Assembly (NCBI RefSeq): GCF_048128805.1
Contig: NC_135997.1
Location: 22,117,315-22,181,314 of the forward strand
Direction of reading: 5' to 3'
Source: Centroberyx gerrardi
Taxonomy: Eukaryota > Chordata > Actinopteri > Beryciformes > Berycidae
Length of the DNA: 64,000 nucleotides
Below the pieces are notes generated by a model, which worked only from the letters and a program-made list of their open reading frames with translations, was not told where the DNA came from and searched no databases. Positions 36,280-48,226 of this stretch are shown here, one piece after another. The position numbers and the translations under genes were made by a program. Each line of letters begins with the position of its first letter. Positions within the stretch are counted from its first letter, which is position 1.

Positions 36280-39115
36280 GTAAGGAGGAGGACATTATGT
36301 CCTGTGTGTGTGCGTATGTGCTCATGTGCCTGTGTGTGTGTGTGTGTATGTGTATGTGTCTGTCTGCCTGCCCTTTGTACGGAAGTGGGCTCCTGAGAAA
36401 GAGTCTCATTAGATGTTCACACCGTAAGATCCACAGAGGCTCTCACCATCCTTACCCCATTCCAGTAAGGGGGGCTGGGGCTGAGTACCAGGCAGTACCA
36501 CAACAACCATCTCTGCACATTAACTCCACACTGATCAACTCAGCGCTGCTGTCCAGACCCCCTAAGCCACAGACACAGGGGCTGATTTGAGCAGGAATCA
36601 AAAGGGATTGCATCCTTGGATAAATAATGACTTTTTAACTCACAACTAATACCTAATAATAACTAATTTTAACTCATTCACTACTGAAGTGAACAGTTAA
36701 GATGACATGTCTTGTTAATTGAGATATCAAAGTATGGGTTTAAGAAAAAAATGGTGGGTCTCCACCAGGGTTCTCAGGGGAGATGTATTTTATGCAGTTT
36801 GGATCCCACGCTGAAAATGTTTAAGGGTCTCCACTGTAAAATCAAAATGAGCAAGAATGAAATGATACTCATCCTGAAGTTCTGACTGTGCAAATTGCTG
36901 CTTTGATTTATGATGAAAGATGATTCAGACACTCTGTTTTGGTAATGCTACCATTTTACATTTACAAAGGTGTCTACATAACATTCAACAAACTGCTTGA
37001 GTTGTAAGAGTGAAAAGAGTCTCAGCAGACAGTTTAATTGTAAACTGCAAGATTTCTGTTAATGTGTAGTAAACTGTTTGAATGCACCCTGGTTATTGAG
37101 TGACTGCCAACACAGTTGGTGGTTAAGAAAGGAATTCACAAGGTAGATTACATGCAGTGTCAGTAACGTAACATTCAGCATGCAACACCTCAGTTGAGTA
37201 CCTGCACTAAGCAGGATTTTGATGGAAAAATATGTCCACAAAGTGGGGCTACAACAGAGAATTGCGTCCCATCCCCCCTCATTGACTACTGCTGTAGATC
37301 TGTCCTATTTGCCCAAAAAACATTCTTCTGGTGTTAGGTATGGACACTGGTAGGAAATATTCTCCGCCCATAGGAAGTGATGAATCGAAACCTAAGAGTG
37401 AAATTTTGAAATCAAAATAAAACAAACAGTTACTGTTATTTCCCAGTTATTTATGAATTGTTTCAGTCTGTCATTGAGTACATGTGATGAAGGAAACCCA
37501 TATTTTTCATACTTCATATTTCATACCAGAGTGATGCTTTGCCTTTTTTGTTTCTTTTTCCATTCTTTTTTTTTAATTGTATTCACATTCGTTACCACTG
37601 CTATGTCTGTGTGTGTGTGTGTGTGTGTGTCTGTGTCTGTCTGTTCATTGTATGTACTGCACTCCTGTGAAGTGGGTGGGTGGGGTGACGTGATAAGGGA
37701 ATATATGTTAATATATGTTAATATTGCATACAGATCACATGTGTACTGTTTGCATGTATGCATATGTGATGGAGGTGAATGTAGAACGAATTTGGGATAA
37801 TTTGTAGGACATAATTTTGCTTTTAATTGTAAAACTTTATTGTTGACTCAGGATAATGAAAACTCACAATAAAAAATATTGAAGAGGAAAGCAGAGAGGG
37901 AGACAGAGTATAGGGAATTTACAGAAGAGAAAATTCAGTCAGGGTGCGATCTTAGGCCAGTAGGGGCACATGTGGGGTTCCTTAGCCACACGAGTATCTG
38001 GGCACAACAGAACACTGTTAATGATAAGCTATTGGCGATGTACCTTGCACTCTTGGGTCCATTTTGTTGTTTTGTTGGTGCTATTTTTCGTATTCCTCAT
38101 AATTAACGTACCTAGACGATGTGATGTCGCATGGAGATGTTTTCAGCACAGCTACAATAGAGTTTGATAGCAGAAGAATTTTCCAGAATGCAATGCAGCC
38201 ACAAGACATCTTGTGTTTTGAGTAAGGGGCGCGACTCACTTTTTCCTGACTAGAAAAAGTCAAGAAATCTCTATCACTGTCCCTATTGTTCTCTCCACCT
38301 TCACGCTTGTTCTCTGGGGGTTGTCGAAAGGCATTCTGGGAATCACTAACTGAAGTAGAAGTAGACGAGGCTGACAGGGAAAGTGGGTACGCCAAAAAAG
38401 TAAATTGTAACACTTCGTCACAAAATAACTCCTGGAATGTTTTGAACATCATAAATTAATGGCTGATTTATAATTTTGCCTCATTGTCACTATAGCTACG
38501 CCGTAGTTTCATTGTGTTGCCGCCATAGCCTGCAGAGGCTGCTGCCGTTGCTTACGTGCACCTCTCCAAAAATGTAACTGTGCGTAGGACGACGCAAGAC
38601 CACAAGAACTATGATTGGCCCACTTTGTATTTCCTCCTACTTGTATCCGGTTAATGTCCGCTGATAGTGAAGACAACATGGAGCAGATGGAAGAGAGACT
38701 AGCTGAGGAAGTTTGCAAATATGTTCATTTGTACGACACCTCATTCCCAGATTATAAAGATTACCAAATGTCACTGAATTTGTGGCGACAAATATCCCAG
38801 AACATTTCAGAGAATGTAAACACTACTACTTCTGTTGTTATTGCGTCTGTGGTAACAAAGCATGACACTGCCATCTAGCGTTCCGGTGGTGTACGCACAG
38901 AATCGCCAACGCAGAGCTATAAATGCTTGAACAGCCATAGACAACTTCAACGCAGAACTATAAATCAGCCTTAACAGTGTAAGAGTATCTGAGGGTGGAT
39001 TTCTTCTTTAAACAGTGGCCAGCTGAAGTGGACTGAAGATAAGATACAAGAACGTTTAAATGTAACCATCAAAATAACATCTGTACCCTTCACCTTTCTT
39101 TCTGTTTGTATGTAT

Positions 39116-39173
<58 letters not shown>

Positions 39174-39883
39174 GGTAGGTCTAGTGAGTGGCATCTCTCT
39201 GATCGTGGGGACTATGATTGGCTCAGGGATCTTCATTTCTCCTAAGGCTGTTCTGTTGTACACAGGGGCTGTGGGACCCTGCCTGCTCGTCTGGGCTGCC
39301 TGCGGGGTGCTGGCCACTCTGGGTGAGGAGGGCAACCAAACCAACAACAAACCTTGTGCAAATACACGTACACGTTAATCCACACACATTCTGAAACAAT
39401 TCTGACCTTCAAGTAAATAAGCTTGTTGATCAGCTTATTTCTGTGGTAAAATCAGAATCACATTAATCACATTAATCACAAAGTGCAATAAATATACAGG
39501 AATTTCTGTTGGTGACATTGGTGTGGAGATTTAACCAATGACGACTAAAAAAGTCTCACAATATATACTGATAGAACATGGTATAAGAACAATAGGGCCC
39601 ATAGTGTATAAATGCACATACGTATAAATATAGTCATAAACAGCTCACACACATTAAAGCATCAACCTAAGTTCTTTGATCAACTTGCTGTTGTGTAATG
39701 AGAAGATTGGTAGCAGTTTCACCCAAAGTAGCTTCGCATCATGCCAAAAGTGTTAGTATATGCGCTATAGTGAAGATACTGGACACTCAGAGGTGAAACT
39801 CCTATAAGAGTTCAGTAAATTGACCAATTTTTTTGTCAAAATGTTGGAGTATTTTTTGTATGTGAAGACAAGTCTCTCACACA

Positions 39884-39936
<53 letters not shown>

Positions 39937-42900
39937 GCTATGCCTTGACGCAGTGCTAGATATCCTGGAAGGCTGGGTTGACACTAACCCCAAGAGGTGC
40001 GTGCTATACTTGGCATTCACTATTGGCTGGGGCAGCATGAAACCACAACTATGGAAGGTTGAGGATGCCTGGTCTTGGTCAGTCACTAAGACAAATGGTG
40101 AGAAATATTGTGGGCCTGGTGGGCTACTACAGACAGTTCATCCCAAAACTTTGCTGATATTGCAGCACTGTCGCATGCTTTCACCCACAATGGGCAACCC
40201 CGCCCTGGGCAGTGGACCAATGGGGCAGAGAAGGCCTTCAACACTCTTCGTCAGTCGCTGTGTGCTGAATTCATTGCTCATGGCTCCTGACTTCCAGCAT
40301 CCCTTTGTGCTACAGATGACGCCTCAGTGACAGGATTAGGGCCGTACTGTCCAAGGTCAGGAGTGGAGAGGAAGATCTGGTCATCAGCTGTAAGTTAATG
40401 AAACATAAAGATAATTATGTTGAAAAAGGGCCATGTCAATGCTGAGTTATTACCTTCTCAGCAGAAAATTCACCCTGGTCACAGACCATGCCCCCCTTAA
40501 AGGGATGTGCATGAACAAAGTAATATAAAAATGAGTAACCCAGTGGTTTTTAGAAGTGCAAGGATTCAAATTCAAGGTGGAGCACTGAGCAGGGAGGGAC
40601 CAATGATGTGCGGATGCTCCGTCAAAAAAACCTCTGGACTGTTGTACCTCCGGACTGTTGCTCCCTGTCCCACCAAGGAGCTGGGGGATGTGTGGAGCAC
40701 CCAGGCTGCCAAGACCCTCCACATGGGACATGGAGAGACTTCATCAACTTGAACAAACACCATTCAAAGAACGATGGAGAATAGGTGAGGTCATTGACAA
40801 GCAGTGCTATGGGTGGGACTGGGTCCTGTCCATTAGCATACGCCAGTGTGCCACTCATTACATAGCGGCAAGGGTAGAGAAAACCACTTAAATGGAGGGC
40901 AATCTGTCAGCCGGTGGCAACAAACATGTCAATGTTGGCACACTTGACAACTGAGTAAATGAACGACAATGGACGATAGCACAAAAGCCTGGTTGTAGGT
41001 GCCCTAGGAGACGTCCCTTGAATGAATCGGAACACATTTCCATAATTGCCAGCATGGAGAACAGTTACAGTTTTGTGAAACCCTGTAAGACATTTATCAA
41101 TTCTCTGTTTTATGCATCTCTATTGCTCACCATGTTCAGGCTCCATGTGTGTTTTTGTTTGATTGCTCCGTGTCCTTGCTGTTCTTACCGAGCCTTCAGA
41201 GAGGCACAACCGGCATGTGCCATTTTTAAATGGAGTGGAAACCACGGCCACCTGAGCAAAAAGCAGTGCACTGGGATACCTTTATGGAGTGGACCCTCTC
41301 ACTCACAGCAACTACTCATCTGCGAATAACAGACCTGCTCATCATTACCCTGAAGTCGTGTCAGTCTCTCCTCAGCCCAGAGAGAGTGTGGAACCCCAGA
41401 GTGAAGACCTGTACGGGAGGGACCAGATGGTGAAAGGCCACAAGTTCCTTGTGTTATTGGATGAAAATAATGGCTGACCATGAAGCTAACCAGAACTTTT
41501 TTTAAGGGTGTTGCTGGTGGATGAATTTGGACTTGAACCCATGGCCGTGGAGTGACTGTGAACTGGACCAGACACTGGCTTAACCTTTCCCTCTCTCTCT
41601 CTTGTTCCCTCAGCATGTCTGACTCCCCTCCTTCTGTGTGTCTCATAGGAGGAAACTGCCTAACCATGAAGTAGTGCTGACCTTGGTCCAGGAAGAATTC
41701 AAATAAAATGTTTGCTCTCTCCTCCCTTTGCCCACACATTTAAATAAAGCCTCCTTAGTTGAACTCTCCAACCATGTCTCTGGTGCTCTGTTCTCCTGGT
41801 GCAACAGGCCAGGGGCTTGTCTCACGCAGCAAGTTAAACATAGTCAGGGTATCTTTACGATAGCTGGCTTCATAAAACCCAGATCCCAATCCCAGATAAC
41901 TGGATAACTATCCATTGGATAACCTCCAAAGCGGGTTAGCTGTGCAGTCTGAGTTGCCATGGTGATCAGCCCTGCTATAAAGTGAGTCACAGTCGAGAGA
42001 CAGAAAAGCCAGGGTTAAGCCCAAAGTTAGGCTTTGCTCATAACAGTGCTACTAAGAAACTGACCTGGAAAACCTACAGTCATCCCAATGTTATACCCGG
42101 CTTTCTCTGTTTTACCTTTGTTTTGGTCGTACTGTTATCTCTGTGTTCGCTGCTATTTTTTCCAAAACAAACATAGGAACGCCTGTGATTGGCTAAATGG
42201 ATGGTGACAAATCCGTCCGTCCAGAAAAAGGTTGAACTTTCTGTCTATCAAAACGAATGGAAATCTGACAGAGACGGACACGTCATCAGCCCTGTCCGGA
42301 CAATGGACAGCTCTCATTGAAAATTAATTGAAATGAACGGAGACCGACAGATACAACGGATCAGTGTGGCCGCCTTACTGTACTTCTGCCTTGCTCACCA
42401 TGTTGACGTTTCAAAAAGGCCCAACAGACAGAAATCTATCTGTCGATAATTCAGTTTTCTGATGGATCAGTGTGGCCACTGCCTAACCGACTAAACTCGA
42501 TTCGTGAGACAGGACCCAGGCCTCGCATATGAATGCATTTCCAAAGAACGCCCCCCCACCACCACCAACACGCAAACGCACACTTGCATAGATGCACATT
42601 ACCTCTCTAAGCACACATACCATATTACATCATCATATTGACATTTGTGAGAATTGTTGAACTCCATGGGATGACTTTACTCAAAAGCAAATTGTACTAT
42701 TTACTATTTACTATATAGTTTAGTAAAACTCTATTTAGATAGGACCACAGGTTAGGGAGTCCATCTAGTACTTGAAAGATTGCTTGTTGTATCCCGCCGA
42801 CAGTATCCAATGCTGCTGTAGTGCTCTAGAGCAAGGGTATCTAAACCCATGTATAAGTGTTAAACTAGATATAATTTGACAAGCCAATGTCACAGCAAGT

Positions 42901-43254
42901 ACAAAGAACCTGACACAATAAACTGTCAACAAGATTTTATAGTTTCGTCATGCATCAGAACTGTAGAATTTAGCAATGTGTTCTAGTTGTGGAGTCAATC
43001 TGTTTTTGTGTTCAACAACAATACAGATGTATTGTGAAATTCAGCCTCGCTCAGTCATATTGCTGTAAGAGGTTTTCTCGAATGGAAAAATGCCAAGAAT
43101 TTCACAATGCAAAGCTGGTCTTTAGGATCTCTTTTAAAAAATACTGGGTTAGTGTGTTAAATCACACGAGATTAAGAAACTGGGGACATAGTGTCAAGTC
43201 ATATTAAATTTAATTATGAAGCACCTTTAACAGAACAGGTTTTATCACAAAGTG

Positions 43255-43286
<32 letters not shown>

Positions 43287-43312
43287 CTGCTGTGTAATAT
43301 CCTCAGAGCTGT

Positions 43313-43363
<51 letters not shown>

Positions 43364-45900
43364 GAATAAATGACTGTAAGAAGAGCACTAATGGAAGGGA
43401 AAGAAAGGGGAAAGGAATTGTTGTCTGTTGAGGTAGATTGCTACAAAATAAATTGGACTGTACAAAATAAATTGGTCTTCAATTGGACTTAAATTTTGAG
43501 TGTCTGGTCCTGTGACAGGAAAGAAGTTTGGCGGAGAGAAAGGAATGTTACCCAGTAGGAGAAGGCTCCCATTCTTCCAAGAGATTTACCAGGAGACAAG
43601 ATGGGAGTTCTTTCTATCTGCTTGTTCTAGTTTTCTGTGTGTGTGTGTGTGTGTTTGTATGTATGGCTTCACAGGGGCGCTGTGCTATGCTGAGCTTGGC
43701 ACCATGATCACCAAATCGGGGGGAGAGTATCCGTATCTAATGGAGGCGTTTGGCTCCATTTTAGCCTACCTGTACTCCTGGACCACTGTCATGGTGCTGA
43801 AGCCCTCCTCCTTCGCCATCATCACTCTCAGCTTTGCAGAATACGCCTCCACACCTTTCTACCCCGGCTGCACTCCTCCTGTTGTGGTTACCAAGTGTCT
43901 GTCAGCAGCAGCTATATGTGAGTTGTAATTTTGTGCTTATCAGTCAATAGTAGAAGATTATCATTGTCATTGTGGAAGTTCTCAATCATGTATCTATCCT
44001 GCATTAGTACTGCACTGGCAGCTGAAACATTTTCCTTTTCAGATATAAAAGGAACTGGATAGGCATTCTGTCAAATCAAAAAATGTACTTGTCAATCACC
44101 TGGTTGCCAGATAATCAATGTGTTCTCTGATTGGTGAAAGGATAGCACAGAAAGTACATACAGTGGGACTGCTAGGATGTTTAATCCTGTATATTGGGAA
44201 TACATAGGAATATAGGAATGTCTCATATTGTTACTGTCGATCTCCTTGTGTCTTCTCAGTGTTGATCGTCATAGTCAACTGTTCCAGTGTCAAGCTGGCA
44301 AACTACGTCCAGATTTTTTTCACTGTAGCCAAACTTCTCATCATTCTTGTCATAGTGGGAGCTGGCATTGTTCTGTTGGCACAAGGTGGGCCTTCTTGTA
44401 TTATCCATGGCCAGTGATAGACAACACTGTCTTTTCAAATGTTGACCTTTTATGAACCAGTTGATTGCATCATTGCTTTATGGACTGTTGTATGTTTGTG
44501 TCCAGGAAACACAGAGACTCTGTCGAATGCCTTTGAGGGGTCATCAACTTCTGTTGGAGCAATTGGACTTGCCTTTTACAATGGCCTTTGGGCTTATGAT
44601 GGATGGTAAAACAGTATTTCTTTCTTTCTTTGTTTTATGGCTTTTTATATGGCAATACGTTGGTTTCCAAGCCAAATGGCACATCTGGTAAATGTGTCCC
44701 TTGTTTTTTAAGGAATCAGCTGAATTTCATCACAGAGGAGCTGAAAGATCCATACAGGTGAGACAAACTAAACTGATTTAGTTTGTCACTTGTAAGAAGT
44801 CCATATCCAAATATTATCTACAAACTTCTAAGTAAACATTTAAACTTTTTTCCTATACTAGTAGCTATACTAGTGAAGGGCATTATTCCTCTTTAAAGAG
44901 CTTACACTACTTTGCAGAATTGGCAAAACAGTTTGAAATTCCGTGTCATGCTAAAGGGCACTTTGGCAGTGTTAGTGGTTACTGTAGATGTAATACCATC
45001 CACCAAACAGGCAGCTGGAATGTGAGCTGGAATACCTCCTAATGGAGATACCCTGGATTAACCTACAGCCTTTTATAGCTTAGTCAGCCACCTCTAGACC
45101 AACCTCCCTCTTAAATGTATGAATTCAGACACAACAAAGTTGTTGCAGAGCATATTTCATGTTTCATGTTCAACAATTTTCTCACTTAAATTGATTTGTT
45201 GGCTATTTGTGTCAGGAACCTGCCACTGGCCATCCTCATCGGGATCCCTTTGGTGTCTGTGTGCTATGTGTTGGTCAACGTTGCTTACTTCACTGTTATG
45301 ACGACCACTGAACTGCTGATGTCTCCAGCTGTTGCCGTGGTAAGGAGGATTGGAGGTTGCCGAAGTAATAGAGCACCAGAGAGCCATTAGCCATCATGGA
45401 GCATGTTAAAATTTCCTTGGTAACCACCTTGGTAACACTGTACTGTTGAATTCAATGTAAATACATAATGGGAACTGGCTAATGAGAGGCAACACCCTAA
45501 ATGTTTCCATGTCCTTACATATATGTATGTATATATGTGTGAATTTATTCTGTTTCTGTTTAGAGAATACTAGATGGGTAAAAACTCAATATTCATTTAC
45601 TCTGCTCCCTTGTCTTTTCTGAAGGATTTGTTTGTGCCCCCTTAGACTTTTGGAGACAGAGTGCTTTACCCTGTGTCTTGGGTCATTCCTCTCTTTGTCG
45701 TCTTCTCCACATTTGGCTCTGCCAATGGGAGCTGCTTCACTGCTGGCAGGTAAAAACAACAGTGACAGTATAGATCAAAATCAGGAGCCAAAGACAGAAT
45801 TTTCCTGTGTGTGTCAGTGAGAGAGAGAGAGAGAGAGAGAGAAGCAAAAAAGAGATTGAAAGTGTGTGTGAGACAAAAAGAGAGTACAGGGGAGTGAATA

Positions 45901-45951
<51 letters not shown>

Positions 45952-48226
45952 GAGATGGAAAGAGCTAGAGAGACAGAAAGAGAGAGAGAAGAGAGAAATC
46001 GTCAATATTGCTTTGACGGCCCAGTCAGTACATAAAAAAACAAAACATTTGTATTCGTCTGTCCTCGCAGACTGACCTATGTGGCTGGCAGGGAGGGCCA
46101 CATGGTGAAAATCTTGTCCTACATCAGTCTGAAGCGCTGCACCCCATCCCCTGCTCTCATATTCAACGTGAGTCCTGCATATTTAACAAGCTCATCCGTA
46201 TACTCTTCAATTTGGTCTGACGGGTCCATTTTTATTCCAGCATTACCATCTCATTACTCATGTTCCATGAAAGAAAGAGCTAATTCTGTTTTGAATGTCC
46301 ATAAAGTATGAGTTCGCTGCAGGAAGTTTGCACGGTCATTTACTGTATGTGTTGAGCAAGTTTTGTGACCCTTGAAAGGTGTTAAAATCTTATTGTGTAA
46401 TTTCAACAATACATGGACATAAATGATCATATCACATGCCAGATAAGATAAATAAACGCCCATTGTGCTGTTTTTTTTGCAAGATATTTTCAACTTCTAA
46501 TTCACCAGTATCTGCTTTCTACTATTGTTTTATGTTTCAGGGAATTTTGGCTATTTTCTACATCATCCCAGCGGATATCAACACCCTCATTAACTACTTC
46601 AGCTTTGCCCAGTGGTTGTTCTATGGTCTGACGGCCCTGGCTCTCATCGTCATGCGCTTCACCAGGAAGGAGCTCCACAGACCAGTGAAGGTGAGGTGAT
46701 AGAGGAGACAGTTTTCCGACTACAAAGAGCAAGAGCAGTGTTCATTTTGGAGTTTTTTGTTCAATTTTAGCCTGTAAAATCTCTTGACATTTTGTCTAAT
46801 GTTGTGTCACACCCCTTTCAGTCATATTTTTGTCTTATCTCTCTTGAAATATCTTTATTGGCTGCACATGACCTACAATACAAGCAGTTCCAACAGTTTT
46901 TTTTTTTTAAAATGGTTGTGCATGAGGGAGGGATGTTCATTCAGTGTGAGAGCTGGGGTGAAGCAAAGGGAGGCAAGGGAGATGGTAAGAAATGAAAAAT
47001 ATGCTTTCACATTCTCTGAGGAGGTGGGTGTACTGTAACTCCATCATCTTTGTACTGTAAAATTCAATAATTAGGTGAGTATATGCTATACCTAGAGAAA
47101 GAGATGGGAATATACCATGAGCTCCATAAGTTTTTGGACTATGGCACATTGTTTGTTTTGACTGAGACATGATTTTAATAGTCATTGTGTTATCTGATAT
47201 CCCATACAATCATATGTGTCCCTGTCAATATACAGCCCACTATATCAGTGGGTAGAAGTCAAATTGTAGAAGTCCACCCACCCTGCATCTATCAGGCATT
47301 AATACTGCAGGATTTTCCAAGCAGCTTCTCCTGGGGAAGTGATGACAGAGCAGCAGCACAGGGAAAAAGGAGCAAGTGGCATCTACTTCTGCACAGCACC
47401 CTGTGTAACTGTGTGTTTGCCCCAAGGTCCCGATCGTCGTAGCAGGCCTAATGGTGCTAGTGTCCTGCTACTTGGTCCTGGCCCCCATCATTGATAAGCC
47501 AGAGTTGGAGTACCTCTACTGCACCATCTTCATCCTCAGCGGACTCATCCTCTACTACCCTTTTGTCCACCGCAAGTTCAGCTGGACACGCACATTCATG
47601 AGTAAGTCCTTAAATGTTAATCCTCTGTGACAACAGCAGACCTGGGAAGATAGTGTTAAAGTAAGTGCTGCAGTAGTAGAAGAGTTGAGTATACTGCTGA
47701 GGTGAGGTGATGATACTGTAACCTTCCTCTATATTTCATTGCTTATTACACTTATGCTTATTACAATAGAGGGGTATAATCAAACAACTGCCCAAGAAAA
47801 TAGGTGGGTACGCCATATAACGCCATATGAACTTGTCTACACCTTTAGGTGTGTGGTTCACACTGAAAAATAAAGTATGTCCTGGTGGCTCAGTGGTCTA
47901 AGGCTCGTACCATGTAAATACAACATCCTGGGTTCAAATCAGGCCCAAGACCTTTGTCATCCCCCTCTCTCTCCCCATCATTCCTGTCTCTCTCTCTACT
48001 TTAAATTGTGAAATAAAGGCAAAAATGGCCAAACAAATTCTATTAAAAGTATCAAGTGGATTAATGAACTGCAGTTTCATGATATACTTTGATTGCACTG
48101 ACATCATGGTGAATGGACCCCAACCGTGCTGCTGATGTGACCTTTGACCTCTGCTCCCCTGTAGGGCCCATCACCATGCATCTCCAGCTGCTGATGGAAG
48201 TGGTTCCTCCTGAGAAAACAGAATGA
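36163..48226 (+). CDS. slc7a9: SLC7A9, b(0,+)-type amino acid transporter 1, twelve coding exons
   Basis: Coding exons: 36163-36279, 39175-39322, 43675-43917, 44260-44385, 44506-44605, 44713-44757, 45216-45339, 45646-45749, 46071-46167, 46541-46690, 47427-47601 and 48165-48226. They sum to 1491 bases and 496 residues. All introns are GT-AG and every phase agrees. The protein is the light chain that pairs with rBAT (SLC3A1) and exchanges cystine and dibasic for neutral amino acids at the apical membrane of kidney and gut; human loss causes cystinuria. GSGIF in the first membrane segment is at residues 55-59. The cysteine expected to bond rBAT is C154 (human C144). Human G105 and D233 correspond to G115 and D243. 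Human SLC7A9 has 487 residues and also twelve coding exons. Non-coding upstream exons were not located. Confidence 0.97.
38460..38971 (+). mobile_element. Short PIF/Harbinger element with MADF-like ORF, slc7a9 intron 1
   Basis: The left end TGGCTGATTTATAATTTTGC and right end CTATAAATCAGCCT are inverted copies, and TAA flanks both sides (38457-38459, 38972-38974), the Harbinger target duplication. A reading frame from 38678 to 38878 encodes [20 protein letters not shown] and [16 protein letters not shown]. This resembles the MADF DNA-binding protein of Harbinger elements. No transposase is present, so the element is non-autonomous. Confidence 0.82.
39119..39167. repeat. (GT)n microsatellite before slc7a9 exon 2
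   Basis: About 24 GT units ending eight bases before the intron 1 acceptor. Confidence 0.95.
39175..39322 (+). CDS. slc7a9: slc7a9 coding exon 2
   Basis: Starts after GTATGTGTAG with VGLVSGIS, ends phase 1 at GTGAGG. Carries membrane segment 1 with the GSGIF substrate-binding break and most of segment 2 ([14 protein letters not shown]). The acceptor follows a long (GT)n run, which offers almost no pyrimidine-only tract. A second TAG four bases later would break the frame. Confidence 0.95.
39882..39934. repeat. (AC)n microsatellite
   Basis: About 25 AC units in slc7a9 intron 2, directly upstream of the Gypsy fragment. Confidence 0.95.
39947..40790 (+). pseudogene. Ty3/Gypsy pol fragment (end of RT and RNase H), slc7a9 intron 2
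   Basis: Shifted frames on the + strand give [26 protein letters not shown]-like sequence, [29 protein letters not shown], and then TDHAPLK and [12 protein letters not shown]-like sequence. This order matches the reverse-transcriptase thumb and RNase H of Gypsy elements. There are several frameshifts and stops, so it is dead. No LTR was identified with confidence. Confidence 0.8.
41811..42517. mobile_element. Non-autonomous DNA element with diverged inverted ends, slc7a9 intron 2
   Basis: The left end GGGCTTGTCTCACGCAGC and right end ATTCGTGAGACAGGACCC are inverted with the core GTCTCACG conserved. AGGCC occurs immediately outside both ends (41806-41810, 42518-42522). Inside, GGATCAGTGTGGCC occurs twice (about 42359 and 42464), suggesting a second repeat within it. 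No coding capacity. Confidence 0.5.
43261..43361. repeat. Opposed (GT)n and (CA)n microsatellites
   Basis: A (TG)n run at 43261-43287 and a (CA)n run at 43316-43361 are separated by about 28 bases. They are complementary and could pair as a hairpin. Confidence 0.93.
43675..43917 (+). CDS. slc7a9: slc7a9 coding exon 3
   Basis: Residues about 89-169. Contains [16 protein letters not shown], the [10 protein letters not shown] membrane segment and GCTPP with the predicted heavy-chain disulphide cysteine C154. Acceptor TGGCTTCACAG, donor GTGAGTTG. Confidence 0.96.
44260..44385 (+). CDS. slc7a9: slc7a9 coding exon 4
   Basis: Residues 170-211. Encodes two membrane segments around [20 protein letters not shown], ending at LLAQG with phase 1. 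Acceptor GTCTTCTCAG, donor GTGGGCC. Confidence 0.95.
44506..44605 (+). CDS. slc7a9: slc7a9 coding exon 5
   Basis: Residues 212-244. Includes [15 protein letters not shown], with D243 equivalent to human D233. Ends phase 2 inside the tryptophan codon at a GTAAAAC donor. Confidence 0.95.
44713..44757 (+). CDS. slc7a9: slc7a9 coding exon 6 (45-base exon)
   Basis: Smallest coding exon. Completes the W245 codon and encodes [14 protein letters not shown], a signature loop of the LAT family. Ends phase 2 at a GTGAGAC donor. Confidence 0.94.
45216..45339 (+). CDS. slc7a9: slc7a9 coding exon 7
   Basis: Residues 260-301. [20 protein letters not shown] forms a membrane segment, followed by [14 protein letters not shown]. 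Phase 0 at a GTAAGGAGG donor. Confidence 0.95.
45646..45749 (+). CDS. slc7a9: slc7a9 coding exon 8
   Basis: Residues 302-335. [20 protein letters not shown] and [11 protein letters not shown]. Acceptor TGCCCCCTTAG, donor GTAAAAAC, phase 2. Confidence 0.95.
45821..45950. repeat. (GA)n and (GT)n microsatellites in slc7a9 intron 8
   Basis: A (GA)n run at 45821-45842, then a (GT)n run at 45905-45950, both upstream of coding exon 9. Confidence 0.93.
46071..46167 (+). CDS. slc7a9: slc7a9 coding exon 9
   Basis: Residues 336-368. [20 protein letters not shown], the strongly conserved cytoplasmic loop, then PALIFN. Acceptor CTGTCCTCGCAG, donor GTGAGTCC. Confidence 0.95.
46541..46690 (+). CDS. slc7a9: slc7a9 coding exon 10
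   Basis: Residues 369-418, exactly 50 codons. [20 protein letters not shown] and the [16 protein letters not shown] membrane segment, ending RKELHRPVK. Acceptor TATGTTTCAG, donor GTGAGGTG. Confidence 0.95.
47427..47601 (+). CDS. slc7a9: slc7a9 coding exon 11
   Basis: Residues 419-476. Two membrane segments: [20 protein letters not shown] and [17 protein letters not shown]. Ends phase 1 at GTAAGTCC. Confidence 0.95.
47878..48040 (+). mobile_element. tRNA-derived SINE in slc7a9 intron 11
   Basis: A-box-like TGGCTCAGTGGTCTAAG and B-box GGGTTCAAATC (about 47930-47940), then a CTCTCTC-rich body and the tail AAATAAAGGCAAAAATGGCC. Same family as the copy at 27235-27437 but opposite orientation. 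Confidence 0.8.
48165..48226 (+). CDS. slc7a9: slc7a9 coding exon 12 with stop
   Basis: Completes R477 and encodes the C-terminus [19 protein letters not shown], stop TGA at 48224-48226. The VVPPE motif, conserved in human b(0,+)AT, is implicated in assembly and trafficking of the transporter. Confidence 0.95.

Noticed and set aside
40658-41739. Several 60-146 codon frames in slc7a9 intron 2
   Set aside because: They are fragments or antisense of the decayed Gypsy element and of low-complexity sequence, and slc7a9 splicing skips them.
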